Source: Bradyrhizobium sp. SZCCHNS1050
GTDB lineage: Bacteria > Pseudomonadota > Alphaproteobacteria > Rhizobiales > Xanthobacteraceae
Length of the DNA: 64,000 nt
Direction of reading: 5' to 3'
NCBI RefSeq assembly: GCF_032484785.1
Contig: NZ_JAUETR010000002.1
Coordinates: 496,001 to 560,000, forward strand
The stretch's first letter is position 1, and each line of letters begins with the position of its first letter. The notes under the pieces were generated by a model, which was not told the origin of the DNA, did not search any database, and saw nothing but the letters and a program-made list of their open reading frames with translations. A program made the position numbers and the translations under genes. Positions 35,355-43,884 of this stretch are shown one piece after another.

Positions 35355-36863
35355 GTGAATCAGGCCAATACGTCGCCGACGCTCGACGCGTTGTTTCAAC
35401 GCATCCTGGCGCGCAAGCCGGATACGGTTGCGCTGGTCGATCCGATCAACAAGCAGCGCGTCACCGGGCGACCGCCGATGCGCCTGACCTATGCCGAAGC
35501 CGATCGCGTGATCTCGGCGCTGGCCGCGCACTTCGTCGACGCCGGCCTGCCGGCTCATTCGGTGATCGCGGTCCAACTGCCCAACACGATCGAGTTCGTG
35601 CTGACGGTGCTGGCCGCGCATCGCGCCGGCCTCGTGGTCGCCGTATTCCCGCTGCTGTGGCGTCAGTCGGAGCTCGTGGCGGCGCTGAACCGCACCAGCG
35701 CGCGCGCCATCGTCACGATGTCGAAGATCGACGGCGTGATTCACTCCGATCTCGCGATGAATGCGGCGGCGGAGGCGTTCTCGATCCGCCACGTCTGCGG
35801 CTTCGGCTCCGACCTGCCCGAGGGGATGTATTCGCTGGACCAGTCGATCGCAAAACCCTCGCGCTCGACGCGCGGGCTCATGCCGGACGGCCGCAAGGCC
35901 GCGATCGTCTCCTTCGACGTGACCGCCGACGGCTTCCGCGCCGTGCCGCGCACCCATTTGAGCCTGATCGCCGGTGGGCTCGCCGTCTCGCTCGAGAGCG
36001 ATCTGCCGCAGGGCGTGAACATGATGTCGGCCTTCCTGCCGTCGTCATTCGCCGGCCTCGCCGCCTCGGTCGTGACATGGCTGTTGTCCGGCGGCACCCT
36101 TGCGCTGCACCACCCGTTCGACGCCGACGCGCTGGAACAGCAGCTCGCGGAGCTGGCCTGCGATACGCTGGTCGCCCCGGCTCAACTCGCCTTGCGTCTC
36201 GACGAGGGCAATCTGGCCGCGCGGCTGCCGAACCTGCGCTATGTGCTCGGCCTGTGGCGCGCGCCTGAGCAGGTGGCGTCGAGCGCATCGTGGAAGACGC
36301 GCGATATCGAGATGACCGACGTCTATCTGTTCGGCGAAGCCGGACTGTTCGCCGTGCGCCGCACCGCGGCCGATGGCAGTCCCGGTCCGGTCAAGCCGGG
36401 CCGCCAGGGCGCGCCGCGCGAACAGCCGGGCTCGTCGATCGCCGGCGAGATCCTGGTGACGCCGAAGGGCACGCTCGGGCTGCGTGGCCCCATGGTCGTG
36501 TTGGCCGCCTACGCGCCGCCGCAACCGCCGAGCGACTCGCTGATGCCGGCACCGCCGCGCGACTACGTCGACACCGAATACGCCGTGCGCCTCGACCGCG
36601 CCCAGGACACGATCTCGATCACGGCGCCGCCGGCCGGCGTGATGGCCGTGGGCGGCTACCGCTTCCTCGCCCAGGACCTGCACGAATGGTCGAGGCGGCT
36701 CGGCCAGGGTGCGCTGCTGACCGCTCTGCCCGACCGTCTCAGCGGTCACCGCCTCGCGGGCCGCGCGATGGACAATGCGCGCGCGCGGGAAGCGCTCGCC
36801 GAGCTGGGACTCAATCCGCTGATGGTCGAGGCCTTCCGCGACCGCGCCGGCTCGGGCGGCTGA
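35355..36863 (+). CDS. Acyl-CoA-synthetase-like (ANL superfamily) protein lacking the P-loop
   Basis: A 502-residue protein starting at GTG 35355 (no ATG before residue 42). The N-terminal half is clearly ANL-like: LTYAEADRVISALAAHF, then VIAVQLPNTIEFVLTVLAAHRAGLV. Where the Ser/Thr/Gly-rich ATP-binding loop should be (around residue 185) the sequence reads SFDVTADGFRAVPRTH, and the Tyr-Gly-Met-Thr-Glu motif is replaced by VYLFGEAGLF. Catalytic activity is therefore doubtful. It lies between the binding-protein gene and a degenerate GGDEF gene, all on the plus strand. Confidence 0.75.
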   Translation: MNQANTSPTLDALFQRILARKPDTVALVDPINKQRVTGRPPMRLTYAEADRVISALAAHFVDAGLPAHSVIAVQLPNTIEFVLTVLAAHRAGLVVAVFPLLWRQSELVAALNRTSARAIVTMSKIDGVIHSDLAMNAAAEAFSIRHVCGFGSDLPEGMYSLDQSIAKPSRSTRGLMPDGRKAAIVSFDVTADGFRAVPRTHLSLIAGGLAVSLESDLPQGVNMMSAFLPSSFAGLAASVVTWLLSGGTLALHHPFDADALEQQLAELACDTLVAPAQLALRLDEGNLAARLPNLRYVLGLWRAPEQVASSASWKTRDIEMTDVYLFGEAGLFAVRRTAADGSPGPVKPGRQGAPREQPGSSIAGEILVTPKGTLGLRGPMVVLAAYAPPQPPSDSLMPAPPRDYVDTEYAVRLDRAQDTISITAPPAGVMAVGGYRFLAQDLHEWSRRLGQGALLTALPDRLSGHRLAGRAMDNARAREALAELGLNPLMVEAFRDRAGSGG

Positions 36864-36971
36864 TCCTGCCGGACAGCTACGGAACCGTCATGTTTGGAAC
36901 AGTGTTGACGCTGCGTTAACGGGAGGGACCTAGGATCGCGATGTAACGTCAGCGTATCCTGAGTTTCCTGG

Positions 36972-38204
36972 ATGTCCCCACAAGGCCCGCTTCTCATCGT
37001 CTCCTCGTCCACGCGGCCTTCGCTGAGTGCGGCCCTCGCGGTGGCGCAAATTCTCCCCTCCGTCGAGACGCGCTGGGCTGATGCGATCAGCACGATGTCC
37101 AAGGTTCAGCCGGCGGCGGTCGTTGCCGTCGTCGAGGATGCTGATGCAACCGAGCTTGCGGCGTTCTCGCGTCATGTCGGCGCGCGCAAGCCGTACGTGC
37201 CGCTGATCGCAATCGCACCCGGTGGCGCTGTCCTGCCCGACCACGCCATTCCCTTGCATGGCAGCGACAATCACGAGCGGCTGCTGGCGCGGCTGCGCGC
37301 GGCGTTGCGCGTCCGCACGCTGCACACCACCGTGCTGCGCCGTCTCGATGAGAAGAAAGCACCCGACGCCACACTGCCGGAAACAGATCCGCTCGATGAC
37401 GCGACCGTGCTGCTGCTCGGCCGCGGCAGCTCCCTGCCCGGCCTGTCGGTCGCGCTCGGCGAACGCATGGCGGTCGTCGGCGCGCTCAGCATCGAAGCCG
37501 CCGCCAAACATCTGTCGAGCCGCGACATCGACGGCATCGTGCTCGGCGAAGGGTTTTCGCCGCGCGTGGTCGATGCGTTCCTCGCGGTGCTCGCCGAGGA
37601 CACCCGCTTCCGCAACCTTGCCGTCGTCGTCACTGCCAACCAGCCGGCGCCGCTGCAGGAACTCGCCAATCTCGAGATCATCGCCGGCGCTCCCGCGCAC
37701 ATCGCGGCCAGCGCGCTGCCCCTGATCCGCCAGCACGCCTTCGAAGCCCGCCTCAACCGCACGCTGCGCGCCATCGAAGCCGGCGGCATGCTCGACCCGC
37801 AGACCGGCCTGCTCACCCGTAACGCCTTTGCGCGCGACTTTGCCTCCGCCGTCAGCCAGACCCAGAAGAGCGGCGGCAGCCTGGCGGTGGCCCGCTTCGC
37901 CTTCGATCCGGTCAATCCGCGCGCCCAGTATGACGGCGCCCGCATCATCAGCCGCCTGATGCGACGGATGGATTTCGGCACCCACGAGGACAACGGCTCT
38001 GTCGTCGTCGTGTTCGCCGAGACGGATCTGCGCTCGGCCCACGCCATCGCCCGCCGCCTCTCCAGCGTGATGCGCCACACCTCGCACGGCAAACGCGACA
38101 CGCGCACGGAGCCTTCGGTCACCGTCGCCGCGCTGCAGCCGGGCGACACCGCGCGCACCTTGCTGGCCCGCGTCTACGGCGAGGCGCAACGCGCGGCTTC
38201 ATAG
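36972..38204 (+). CDS. Degenerate GGDEF-domain protein
   Basis: A 410-residue protein. The N-terminal 250 residues look like two receiver-like alpha/beta units (PLLIVSSSTRPSLSAAL; ATVLLLGRGSSLPGLSVALG) without an obvious phosphorylation pocket. The C-terminal part follows the GGDEF fold (LDPQTGLLTRNAFARDF), but the active-site loop reads HEDNG instead of GGDEF, so cyclic-di-GMP synthesis is unlikely. It could be a nucleotide sensor or scaffold. A second, broken copy of its last 110 codons lies at 43885-44229. Confidence 0.72.
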   Translation: MSPQGPLLIVSSSTRPSLSAALAVAQILPSVETRWADAISTMSKVQPAAVVAVVEDADATELAAFSRHVGARKPYVPLIAIAPGGAVLPDHAIPLHGSDNHERLLARLRAALRVRTLHTTVLRRLDEKKAPDATLPETDPLDDATVLLLGRGSSLPGLSVALGERMAVVGALSIEAAAKHLSSRDIDGIVLGEGFSPRVVDAFLAVLAEDTRFRNLAVVVTANQPAPLQELANLEIIAGAPAHIAASALPLIRQHAFEARLNRTLRAIEAGGMLDPQTGLLTRNAFARDFASAVSQTQKSGGSLAVARFAFDPVNPRAQYDGARIISRLMRRMDFGTHEDNGSVVVVFAETDLRSAHAIARRLSSVMRHTSHGKRDTRTEPSVTVAALQPGDTARTLLARVYGEAQRAAS

Positions 38205-38236
38205 AACGTTGCCTGCGTCACGGGCGTCATTGCGAG

Positions 38237-38377
38237 TGACCTGCCACCGAAGTTTCATCTAGGAGCATTTAGAGTCCTGTTGGGTTTTACGCCGAGTGGC
38301 GCGGGTGCAGCAACGGGCGATTGGCGGAGCTGGTGGGGGTTGCGCAGCCGATCGCCCGTTGCGGTGCGGTTGGCCGC
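38237..38377. repeat. 141-bp direct repeat, left copy (insertion-sequence remnant)
   Basis: Starts TGACCTGCCACCGAAG and ends GGTTGGCCGC. The same 141 bases, about 90 percent identical and in the same orientation, recur at 43744-43884. The TGA-CCTGCC end resembles terminal inverted repeats of IS3-type elements, and the minus strand reads like the last codons of a transposase. No transposase gene remains. It begins 33 bases after the GGDEF gene. Confidence 0.75.
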
Positions 38378-38499
38378 ATAGGCCGTAAATTCTTAGGGCA
38401 GGTCACTACAACAAAGCATATAACGTCAGATCTGAGCCCTTCGTCTGGACCAAGAAAAAGGCCCGGCAACGCCGCTTCAAAGACCGCCGTATCACCGAG

Positions 38500-38733
38500 C
38501 TATGATTCCGGGTACCAGGTCCGCTTGCGCATGCCAGTTGAAACGGTCTCGTGTGCACGCACATGGGTGCAGATCGTGATAACGAGCGCAAGCCGGCTGC
38601 ACTGCCAGTCAGCGCCGAGCGCGGCGCTAGTGGGTGACGTCACGTTGACCGACAATAATGCCGCTACGCTGGCAAACATCACGCACGCCGCGATCAGCAC
38701 CGCTCCCTTGTGGGTCCTTGGGTGGGAAATCAT
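38500..38733 (-). CDS. Small exported or membrane-anchored protein (77 aa)
   Basis: ATG 38733 with GGAG about 10 bases upstream gives an N-terminal hydrophobic segment (GAVLIAACVMFASVAALLSV), then a Cys-containing part (ADWQCSRLALVITICTHV) and a basic tail. It is not a recognised family. It follows the OpgC gene on the same strand by 60 bases and could be cotranscribed. Confidence 0.5.
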   Translation of the reverse strand: MISHPRTHKGAVLIAACVMFASVAALLSVNVTSPTSAALGADWQCSRLALVITICTHVRAHETVSTGMRKRTWYPES

Positions 38734-38793
38734 GGCCTTGGCTCCTGTACGATGGCCGGAAGAAGAAAGGGCAGGCTCCACAGTCCTTGTGAT

Positions 38794-40167
38794 CTAATTC
38801 ACGACCTGACCCACAGTTTTCGCGGGTGGCCCGAAGGCGTGCGCGATTGCTGGCGCTGGATCAGCGCCGCAGCCGGACTCGCGCACCGGAGCAAACAGCA
38901 TCTTTGTTCGGCCACCTCGTCGGCCCGAGGCGGGCGGCGTGGACGGAATGTCAACGCCGAGCGCCTTGGCTGTCGTGAGATTGACGACCAGCTCAAACCT
39001 GGTTGTCTGCTCGACGGGCTTCGCGTCCGGCTGCTGCCTCGGCTTGATCTTGATCAAGTTCAGCAGCGTCGCCGCCACGATCATCACCAGGACGCCGCCA
39101 ACACTGAGCGCGATCTGCATCGTCAGCCCCTCCGAGATGCCGAGCAGCGCCAGGCGGCTGGCGAACGTCAGCAGAACGCCGACGCAGTAGATTGGCAGCG
39201 AATTCTGGCCACAGAGAATGGCGCCGCGCATCACCGCCGTCGTCAGCCCTCGCCAATTGCGAGGCACTAACCATACCACCAAAACCGCAAGGGCCAAGAA
39301 ATGCAGCAGTCGCAATGGATCGAGATTAGATTTGTCCATCGGGTAAAGCAGCGTCAGCAGCGCCCGCGGGACCAGCGCTTCCAGCGGTTTGATGCTCCAG
39401 CTCAATGCGATGATGAGGCTGAACACCAGATAGAGAGCGGCAGCCACAAGCGCGGTGCGTGAGGTCACCCATGGCCGGGCTCTCTTGTCTTCGATCATCC
39501 ACCACACGCCAAGCACGACCAGCAGCTGCCAGGCCAGCGGATTGAAGGCCCAGTGGCCGTTCGGCCATGCCGGGATGGTCCATCCGAAGACGTGCACCAG
39601 TGCGTAAAGCAGCAGCGACGCGCCGAGCGTTGCGTTCGGCGCTCGCAGCAGCAGCCACAGCAGCGGCGCGAACAAAAGGTGATAAAGCACGAAGAGCGGC
39701 AAGACGTCGGTGTTGACGGGGCAGTATTGCAGGATCGCCGCGTGCGCGAGCGTCGCGCCCGGCTGTTCCAACAGAATGCGCGTATTGCTCTCGTCGGCAA
39801 GATGGCCGCCGCCTGCGAGGTGAACCATGATGGCGCAGGCGAGCGTGAGCAGCAGAAATGCAACATAAATATCCCAGCTTCGCCACAGCGTCCGGCCGAT
39901 CACGCCGGTCCAGCCCCCGCAGCGCCATGCCTTGCCGTAGGCCAACGTGCAGGTTACGCCCGACACGAACATGAACACTTCCGCGGCATCGCTGAAGCCG
40001 TAGTTCCGCAGTGTCAGCCAGCTCCCGATGTTGTTGGGGACATGATCAAGAAAGATGCACCAGAGCGCGATGCCGCGGCAGGCATCAATGCGCAAATCGC
40101 GGCCGTAGCCTTTCAGCTCCGGCAACGCGCCTACCGATGGCTTCAGGTCGGCAGTTCGATCATGCAT
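38794..40167 (-). CDS. OpgC-domain acyltransferase with altered C-terminus
   Basis: ATG 40167 (MHDRTADLKP) gives 457 residues; the frame opens at 40371. The OpgC signature is GRDLRIDACRGIALWCIFLDH around residues 22-42, followed by nine or ten membrane segments. OpgC adds succinyl groups to periplasmic glucans in the inner membrane. From about 39006 to the stop the protein no longer looks like OpgC: it runs into sequence resembling the C-terminus of ABC_sub_bind binding proteins and then into noise. The native stop codon seems to have been lost by recombination. Confidence 0.78.
   Translation of the reverse strand: MHDRTADLKPSVGALPELKGYGRDLRIDACRGIALWCIFLDHVPNNIGSWLTLRNYGFSDAAEVFMFVSGVTCTLAYGKAWRCGGWTGVIGRTLWRSWDIYVAFLLLTLACAIMVHLAGGGHLADESNTRILLEQPGATLAHAAILQYCPVNTDVLPLFVLYHLLFAPLLWLLLRAPNATLGASLLLYALVHVFGWTIPAWPNGHWAFNPLAWQLLVVLGVWWMIEDKRARPWVTSRTALVAAALYLVFSLIIALSWSIKPLEALVPRALLTLLYPMDKSNLDPLRLLHFLALAVLVVWLVPRNWRGLTTAVMRGAILCGQNSLPIYCVGVLLTFASRLALLGISEGLTMQIALSVGGVLVMIVAATLLNLIKIKPRQQPDAKPVEQTTRFELVVNLTTAKALGVDIPSTPPASGRRGGRTKMLFAPVRESGCGADPAPAIAHAFGPPAKTVGQVVN
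38904..39006 (-). pseudogene. Fragment of an ABC_sub_bind-type binding-protein gene fused to opgC
   Basis: In the OpgC frame the minus strand reads TTRFELVVNLTTAKALGVDIP, close to the conserved end of ABC_sub_bind proteins (KFELVINLKTAKALGL-IP). A base later the match continues in another frame as PRADEVAEQ (normally LARADEVIE), at 38904-38932. So the fragment has a frameshift and only about 35 codons survive. Confidence 0.65.
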
Positions 40168-40741
40168 CTGATTGCCCCGTCCGGCGTACGAGCACGCTTC
40201 AAGAGGGACCGAATTTGACAAAAAGTCACCGCCGCGCTGCCGGATCGTGACAACGCCGCAATCTAGATTTGCTTCACGCCGACCCCGGCCACGAAAGCTA
40301 TTACGATAACGATCATATGGCGGCGCTTGGTAGAACCTGCTGGCGCGTGAGGCTGTCCGTTTGACGATCATCGTTCAAACGGCAGAGCGCGTAAATCAGC
40401 CGGAGGTCCACAGAGAGAGGTTCCTAGGTCCTATGATCAAGGTACCGTACAGATCTCGGCATCAATCACCTTTGCCTACAGGCGAAGGAGACTCTGAGTC
40501 CCACGACTTTCGTGGTCCGTACTCGCGCTCCGACCGTGCGGTGACTACAATTACACCACACAACGGCATTCGGCTCCTACCTTGAGTGCCCGGCGGCGAA
40601 CCGCTGGTTGGGTCAAGGATGATGGCGGAAGACGGTATCGAGAGCCCGTCTTCCGCCAGCTTCTTCCTCGCCAAAGACCCGAAGGTGGGTGTATGTTTTT
40701 TTGAGTTGGATCTCCGTGCAATGGGATGACGGAGAGCTTTT
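40168..40741. other. Intergenic region between opgC and the NarL-type regulator, with two hairpins
   Basis: No gene is visible in these 574 bases. A near-perfect palindrome lies at 40358-40381 (CGTTTGACGAT, C, ATCGTTCAAACG), probably an operator or part of the divergent promoters. CCACGA/TCGTGG forms a small hairpin at 40501-40515. A 13-bp perfect stem lies at 40623-40658. Base composition is clearly AT-richer than the chromosome around it. Confidence 0.5.
40623..40658 (+). terminator. Strong hairpin upstream of the response regulator
   Basis: TGGCGGAAGACGG at 40623-40635 pairs perfectly with CCGTCTTCCGCCA at 40646-40658 around a 10-base loop, followed by GCTTCTTCC. It sits 84 bases before the regulator ATG. 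It may end an upstream transcript or form part of a 5' leader; the weak U-tract leaves this open. Confidence 0.5.
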
Positions 40742-41404
40742 ATGAAAGTTCTTATTGTCGACGACCATGCATTAATCCGCGAGGCGTTGCACGCTGTCGT
40801 GAAACAACTGAAGCGAGACTCCGTCATTTTTGAAGCTTCGAACGGCCGTGAGGCAGTGCACATAGTCGAGGAACATCCTGACATCAGCCTCATTTTGCTT
40901 GATATCAATTTGCCTGATCGAGATGGCTTCTCTGTCCTCCGCGAACTGCGTGACCGCTATGCGACCATTGCTATCGTCATTCTCTCGTCCTCGGATGATC
41001 AAGATACAGTCAGGCGCGCTTTCAAACTTGGCGCTCTGGGTTTCATCCCGAAAACTACCGAACGTGAGGTCATGCTCAACGCCATCAAGTTAGTGTTCTC
41101 TGGCGGCATTTACATTCCCTCGGAGATACTTGAGGAACCAACGTCTCCGCGGCCTGCAAATAAGCTAGCGACGCGCGACTCTCCCAAGGGTCTCGGGTTG
41201 ACCGATCGGCAGATTGAAGTGCTTGCGCTCCTGATGAAGGGAAAAAGCAACAAGATCATTGCCAAGACCCTCGATATGGCCGTGCCGACAGTGAAGAACC
41301 ACATCACGGTCGTTCTCAAGGCACTCAATGTAACGAGTCGCACCGAGGCAGTAATAGAAGTAGGAAAAATGGGCTGGGAATTGTCGCCGAAATCTGATTC
41401 ATAA
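40742..41404 (+). CDS. NarL/LuxR-family response regulator
   Basis: A 220-residue protein. The receiver domain has acidic pocket DD at 7-8, phospho-acceptor Asp54 (LLDINLPD) and Lys in FIPKT. The LuxR-type helix-turn-helix (LTDRQIEVLALLMKGKSNK, then VPTVKNHITVVLKAL) lies at residues about 152-205. Codon choice is AT-richer than in neighbouring chromosomal genes, consistent with transfer. It overlaps the convergent hybrid kinase gene by six bases, and the two likely form one signalling pathway. Confidence 0.9.
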   Translation: MKVLIVDDHALIREALHAVVKQLKRDSVIFEASNGREAVHIVEEHPDISLILLDINLPDRDGFSVLRELRDRYATIAIVILSSSDDQDTVRRAFKLGALGFIPKTTEREVMLNAIKLVFSGGIYIPSEILEEPTSPRPANKLATRDSPKGLGLTDRQIEVLALLMKGKSNKIIAKTLDMAVPTVKNHITVVLKALNVTSRTEAVIEVGKMGWELSPKSDS

Positions 41405-43519
41405 CGCCGCCCCGGTGTCTCTCCTATCGTCTTGATCCCTCAAGAACTCGTGCATGACAGCGCGGAGCCGCATTGGGTCGACAGGTTTGTGCAGCAAAAT
41501 GTACCCTCTATCCTTAGCGTCACGTAATGGTTCGGGTGCGGTATCGCCGCTGGTGAGGATAGCTGGAATTGATGAGCCAAACGCCGCACTAATTTGTTCA
41601 ATTGCTCGGATCCCGGTCTTTCCGCTGGCAAGATGATAATCCGAGATTATAAGATCGAGGCGTTGTTGGCGCTCAGCCAGTCGGATGAGCGCAGCTTCGT
41701 CGGATCCGGCGGTAAGGACGGAGTATCCCCATTTGCCAAGCAATCCGCCCGTCTCCTCTCGCACAATTGGAGCATCGGCAATAACAAGAATTACCTTACC
41801 TTCGACCGCAACGACTGGGGGGCGAGGTGAGTCGACGGGCTCAGTGGACGTGACGCATTTATCGGCCATCGGAATCAGGATTGCGAATCGCGAACCTCGG
41901 CCCACAGTCGAAGCTAAGTCGACTTGATGGTTGAGAAGTACGCGAAGCCTGTCGACAATAGCCAGGCCGAGCCCCAGGCCGCCGTACCGGTTCCGTTCTG
42001 GGCCGGGTAGTTGAAAAAACTCGCCAAAGATATTCTGCTTCTGATCCTCAGGAATGCCGGGACCGCTATCCCATACTTCGATACGCAACATTTCACCGCG
42101 CCGACGACATCCGACGATGATCCCGCCCCGTGACGTATAGCGCACAGCATTGGATACCAGATTGAGCAGTATGCGTTCGAGCAGCATGGCGTCGCTCCGC
42201 ACCCAGGCGTCACTTCGCCGAACGCGTAGACGCAAGCCTTTTTCTCGCGTTGCCTGATCAAACGTAGTCTCAATTGTTTGCAACAGGCGCGCGATCGGGA
42301 ATTCGGTAATTTTGGGTGTAAGGATTCCAGCATCGAGCCTGGAAATATCCAGGAGCGAGTTGAACATTTCATCCATTTCTTTGCGCGTTGCATCGATCCG
42401 CTCGATCGTCTTTGTCCTTTCCCCCGATTTGAGCGGCGTGCGCAGCTGTGCAACGAACAGGCCTAGTGCATGTAATGGCTGCCGCAAATCATGGCTTGCC
42501 ATGGCAAGAAAGCGCGATTTTGCTGCATTGGCGAGCTCCAGCTCTTGCGTACGCTCAGCGACCTTCCGTTCGAGTTCCATCTGCGCGTGGCGCAGACTTT
42601 CCTCCGCTTTCTTGCGCACCTCGACGTCGGCGCTCAGTAGCAAGCTTGGAACGGTAATACTGATCAAAAACATCAATACCAGCAGGAATGAAACGTTGAG
42701 ATCCACGGTCGTGAAGGGGCCGCCGCCCGTGAGCGTCCCCCAAATCGTGATCCCCGCAAGCACCAGCGCAACCGTTGCGGTGTCACGTGGACCGCGGCGC
42801 AGCGCCGCCCACAACATTGGCAGGATCGCGAGAAAACCCAATGGATTTCGGCTCGGCGTTTGCTCGATCAGGGGGCTGAAAGCAATGAGTCCAACAGCCG
42901 CCGCTGTTGCGAGGACGCCGACCGTCTCCAAGAATTCCTTGCGGTTGAAAGCATGGTAGGGGCTTGATGCCCAAAGCACGATAACGGGGGCAATGACCAG
43001 CGCGCCGGTCACATCTCCCAGCCACCATGTGACCCAGGCGTTTGCGAAATTCGTCCGTTCGATGTACCCGGCGGTTGCCAGGCTGGACAGTCCAATGCTG
43101 GCGCTGATCGGTGTCGCGATCACGAGGCAAATCAAGGTAAACTTCGCGACAGAATATGGCGTCGAAAACGTATTACATCCGCTCGACCATCGATTGATTA
43201 GGTAAGCGCCAACAACCGCTTCAAGAGAGTTACCGGTCGCAATCGCAATCGCGGTGGCAACCGAGCCGGCGGTCGTCGCATTGGCGATCACCGCCGCCGT
43301 GAAAATTGCGGGCCAAGTCCGATATCCCCACAACAGCACCGCCGCCAGCGCGACACCTGTCGGTGGCCAAATTGGCGTTGCACTGGGATGAATAGAGGCG
43401 AGAGCAAGGCCACCTTTTGCCAGGGCGAAATAGATCGGTCCAATTGCGACCAGACCGCCAGCATAGCTAATGCCTCGGCGGAAATTTATCTCCGGCGATA
43501 GTGATCGTGGATCGGACAT
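41399..43519 (-). CDS. MASE1 hybrid sensor histidine kinase with C-terminal receiver
   Basis: A 706-residue protein. An N-terminal MASE1 membrane domain of about eight segments runs to residue 300, including the WPPTGVALA motif. A short coiled coil (LERKVAERTQELELANAAK) follows, then the phospho-accepting His in MASHDLRQPLHALG near 345, an ATPase domain (NLVSNAVRYTS; DSGPGIP; GGLGLGLAIV), and a receiver with Asp near 623 (LIISDYHLA). The DLRQPL H-box is typical of the RpfC-like/StyS group. The ligand is unknown. Convergent with the NarL-type regulator. Confidence 0.9.
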   Translation of the reverse strand: MSDPRSLSPEINFRRGISYAGGLVAIGPIYFALAKGGLALASIHPSATPIWPPTGVALAAVLLWGYRTWPAIFTAAVIANATTAGSVATAIAIATGNSLEAVVGAYLINRWSSGCNTFSTPYSVAKFTLICLVIATPISASIGLSSLATAGYIERTNFANAWVTWWLGDVTGALVIAPVIVLWASSPYHAFNRKEFLETVGVLATAAAVGLIAFSPLIEQTPSRNPLGFLAILPMLWAALRRGPRDTATVALVLAGITIWGTLTGGGPFTTVDLNVSFLLVLMFLISITVPSLLLSADVEVRKKAEESLRHAQMELERKVAERTQELELANAAKSRFLAMASHDLRQPLHALGLFVAQLRTPLKSGERTKTIERIDATRKEMDEMFNSLLDISRLDAGILTPKITEFPIARLLQTIETTFDQATREKGLRLRVRRSDAWVRSDAMLLERILLNLVSNAVRYTSRGGIIVGCRRRGEMLRIEVWDSGPGIPEDQKQNIFGEFFQLPGPERNRYGGLGLGLAIVDRLRVLLNHQVDLASTVGRGSRFAILIPMADKCVTSTEPVDSPRPPVVAVEGKVILVIADAPIVREETGGLLGKWGYSVLTAGSDEAALIRLAERQQRLDLIISDYHLASGKTGIRAIEQISAAFGSSIPAILTSGDTAPEPLRDAKDRGYILLHKPVDPMRLRAVMHEFLRDQDDRRDTGAAL

Positions 43520-43743
43520 CGTCGATGCCTGAACTAGGCAGTTGGATCGCCCCCCACAACTGACCTTTGATCTTCTTGAAGATCTGCGAAACTGATCTCG
43601 TTGATAAAAATCTGTGAAACATTAATCCTCTTTAGGGACTCGTGCGACCATCTCAAGGTTGCACACGCGTTCGAGCCGGACTTAGCTAGCGCTCGCATGA
43701 TGCCGATACCGGCGAGCATCGCAGGCCCGCCCTGTTCTGCAAC
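43520..43743. other. Upstream region of the hybrid kinase
   Basis: No gene is seen. AT-rich sequence around 43585-43640 probably holds the kinase promoter on the minus strand. The segment ends at the right copy of the direct repeat. Confidence 0.35.
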
Positions 43744-43884
43744 TGACCTGCCACCGAAGTTTCATCCGGTAGGATTTAGAGTCCTGTTGGGTTTGACGCC
43801 GAGTGGCGCGGGTGCAGCAACGGGCGAATGGCGGAGCTGGTCGGGGTTGCGCCGCCGATCGTCCGTTGCGGGGAGGTTGGCGGC
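43744..43884. repeat. 141-bp direct repeat, right copy
   Basis: Same length and orientation as 38237-38377, differing at roughly one base in ten. Here it is joined directly to a truncated GGDEF gene copy at 43885. The two copies bound the islet containing the opgC, regulator and kinase genes. Confidence 0.75.

Noticed and set aside
33453..35957. 834-codon open frame on the minus strand
   Set aside because: It lies wholly opposite the oligopeptide-binding and ANL-like genes, is rich in Arg, His and Asp without any domain, and has no RBS. It is a GC-driven shadow frame.
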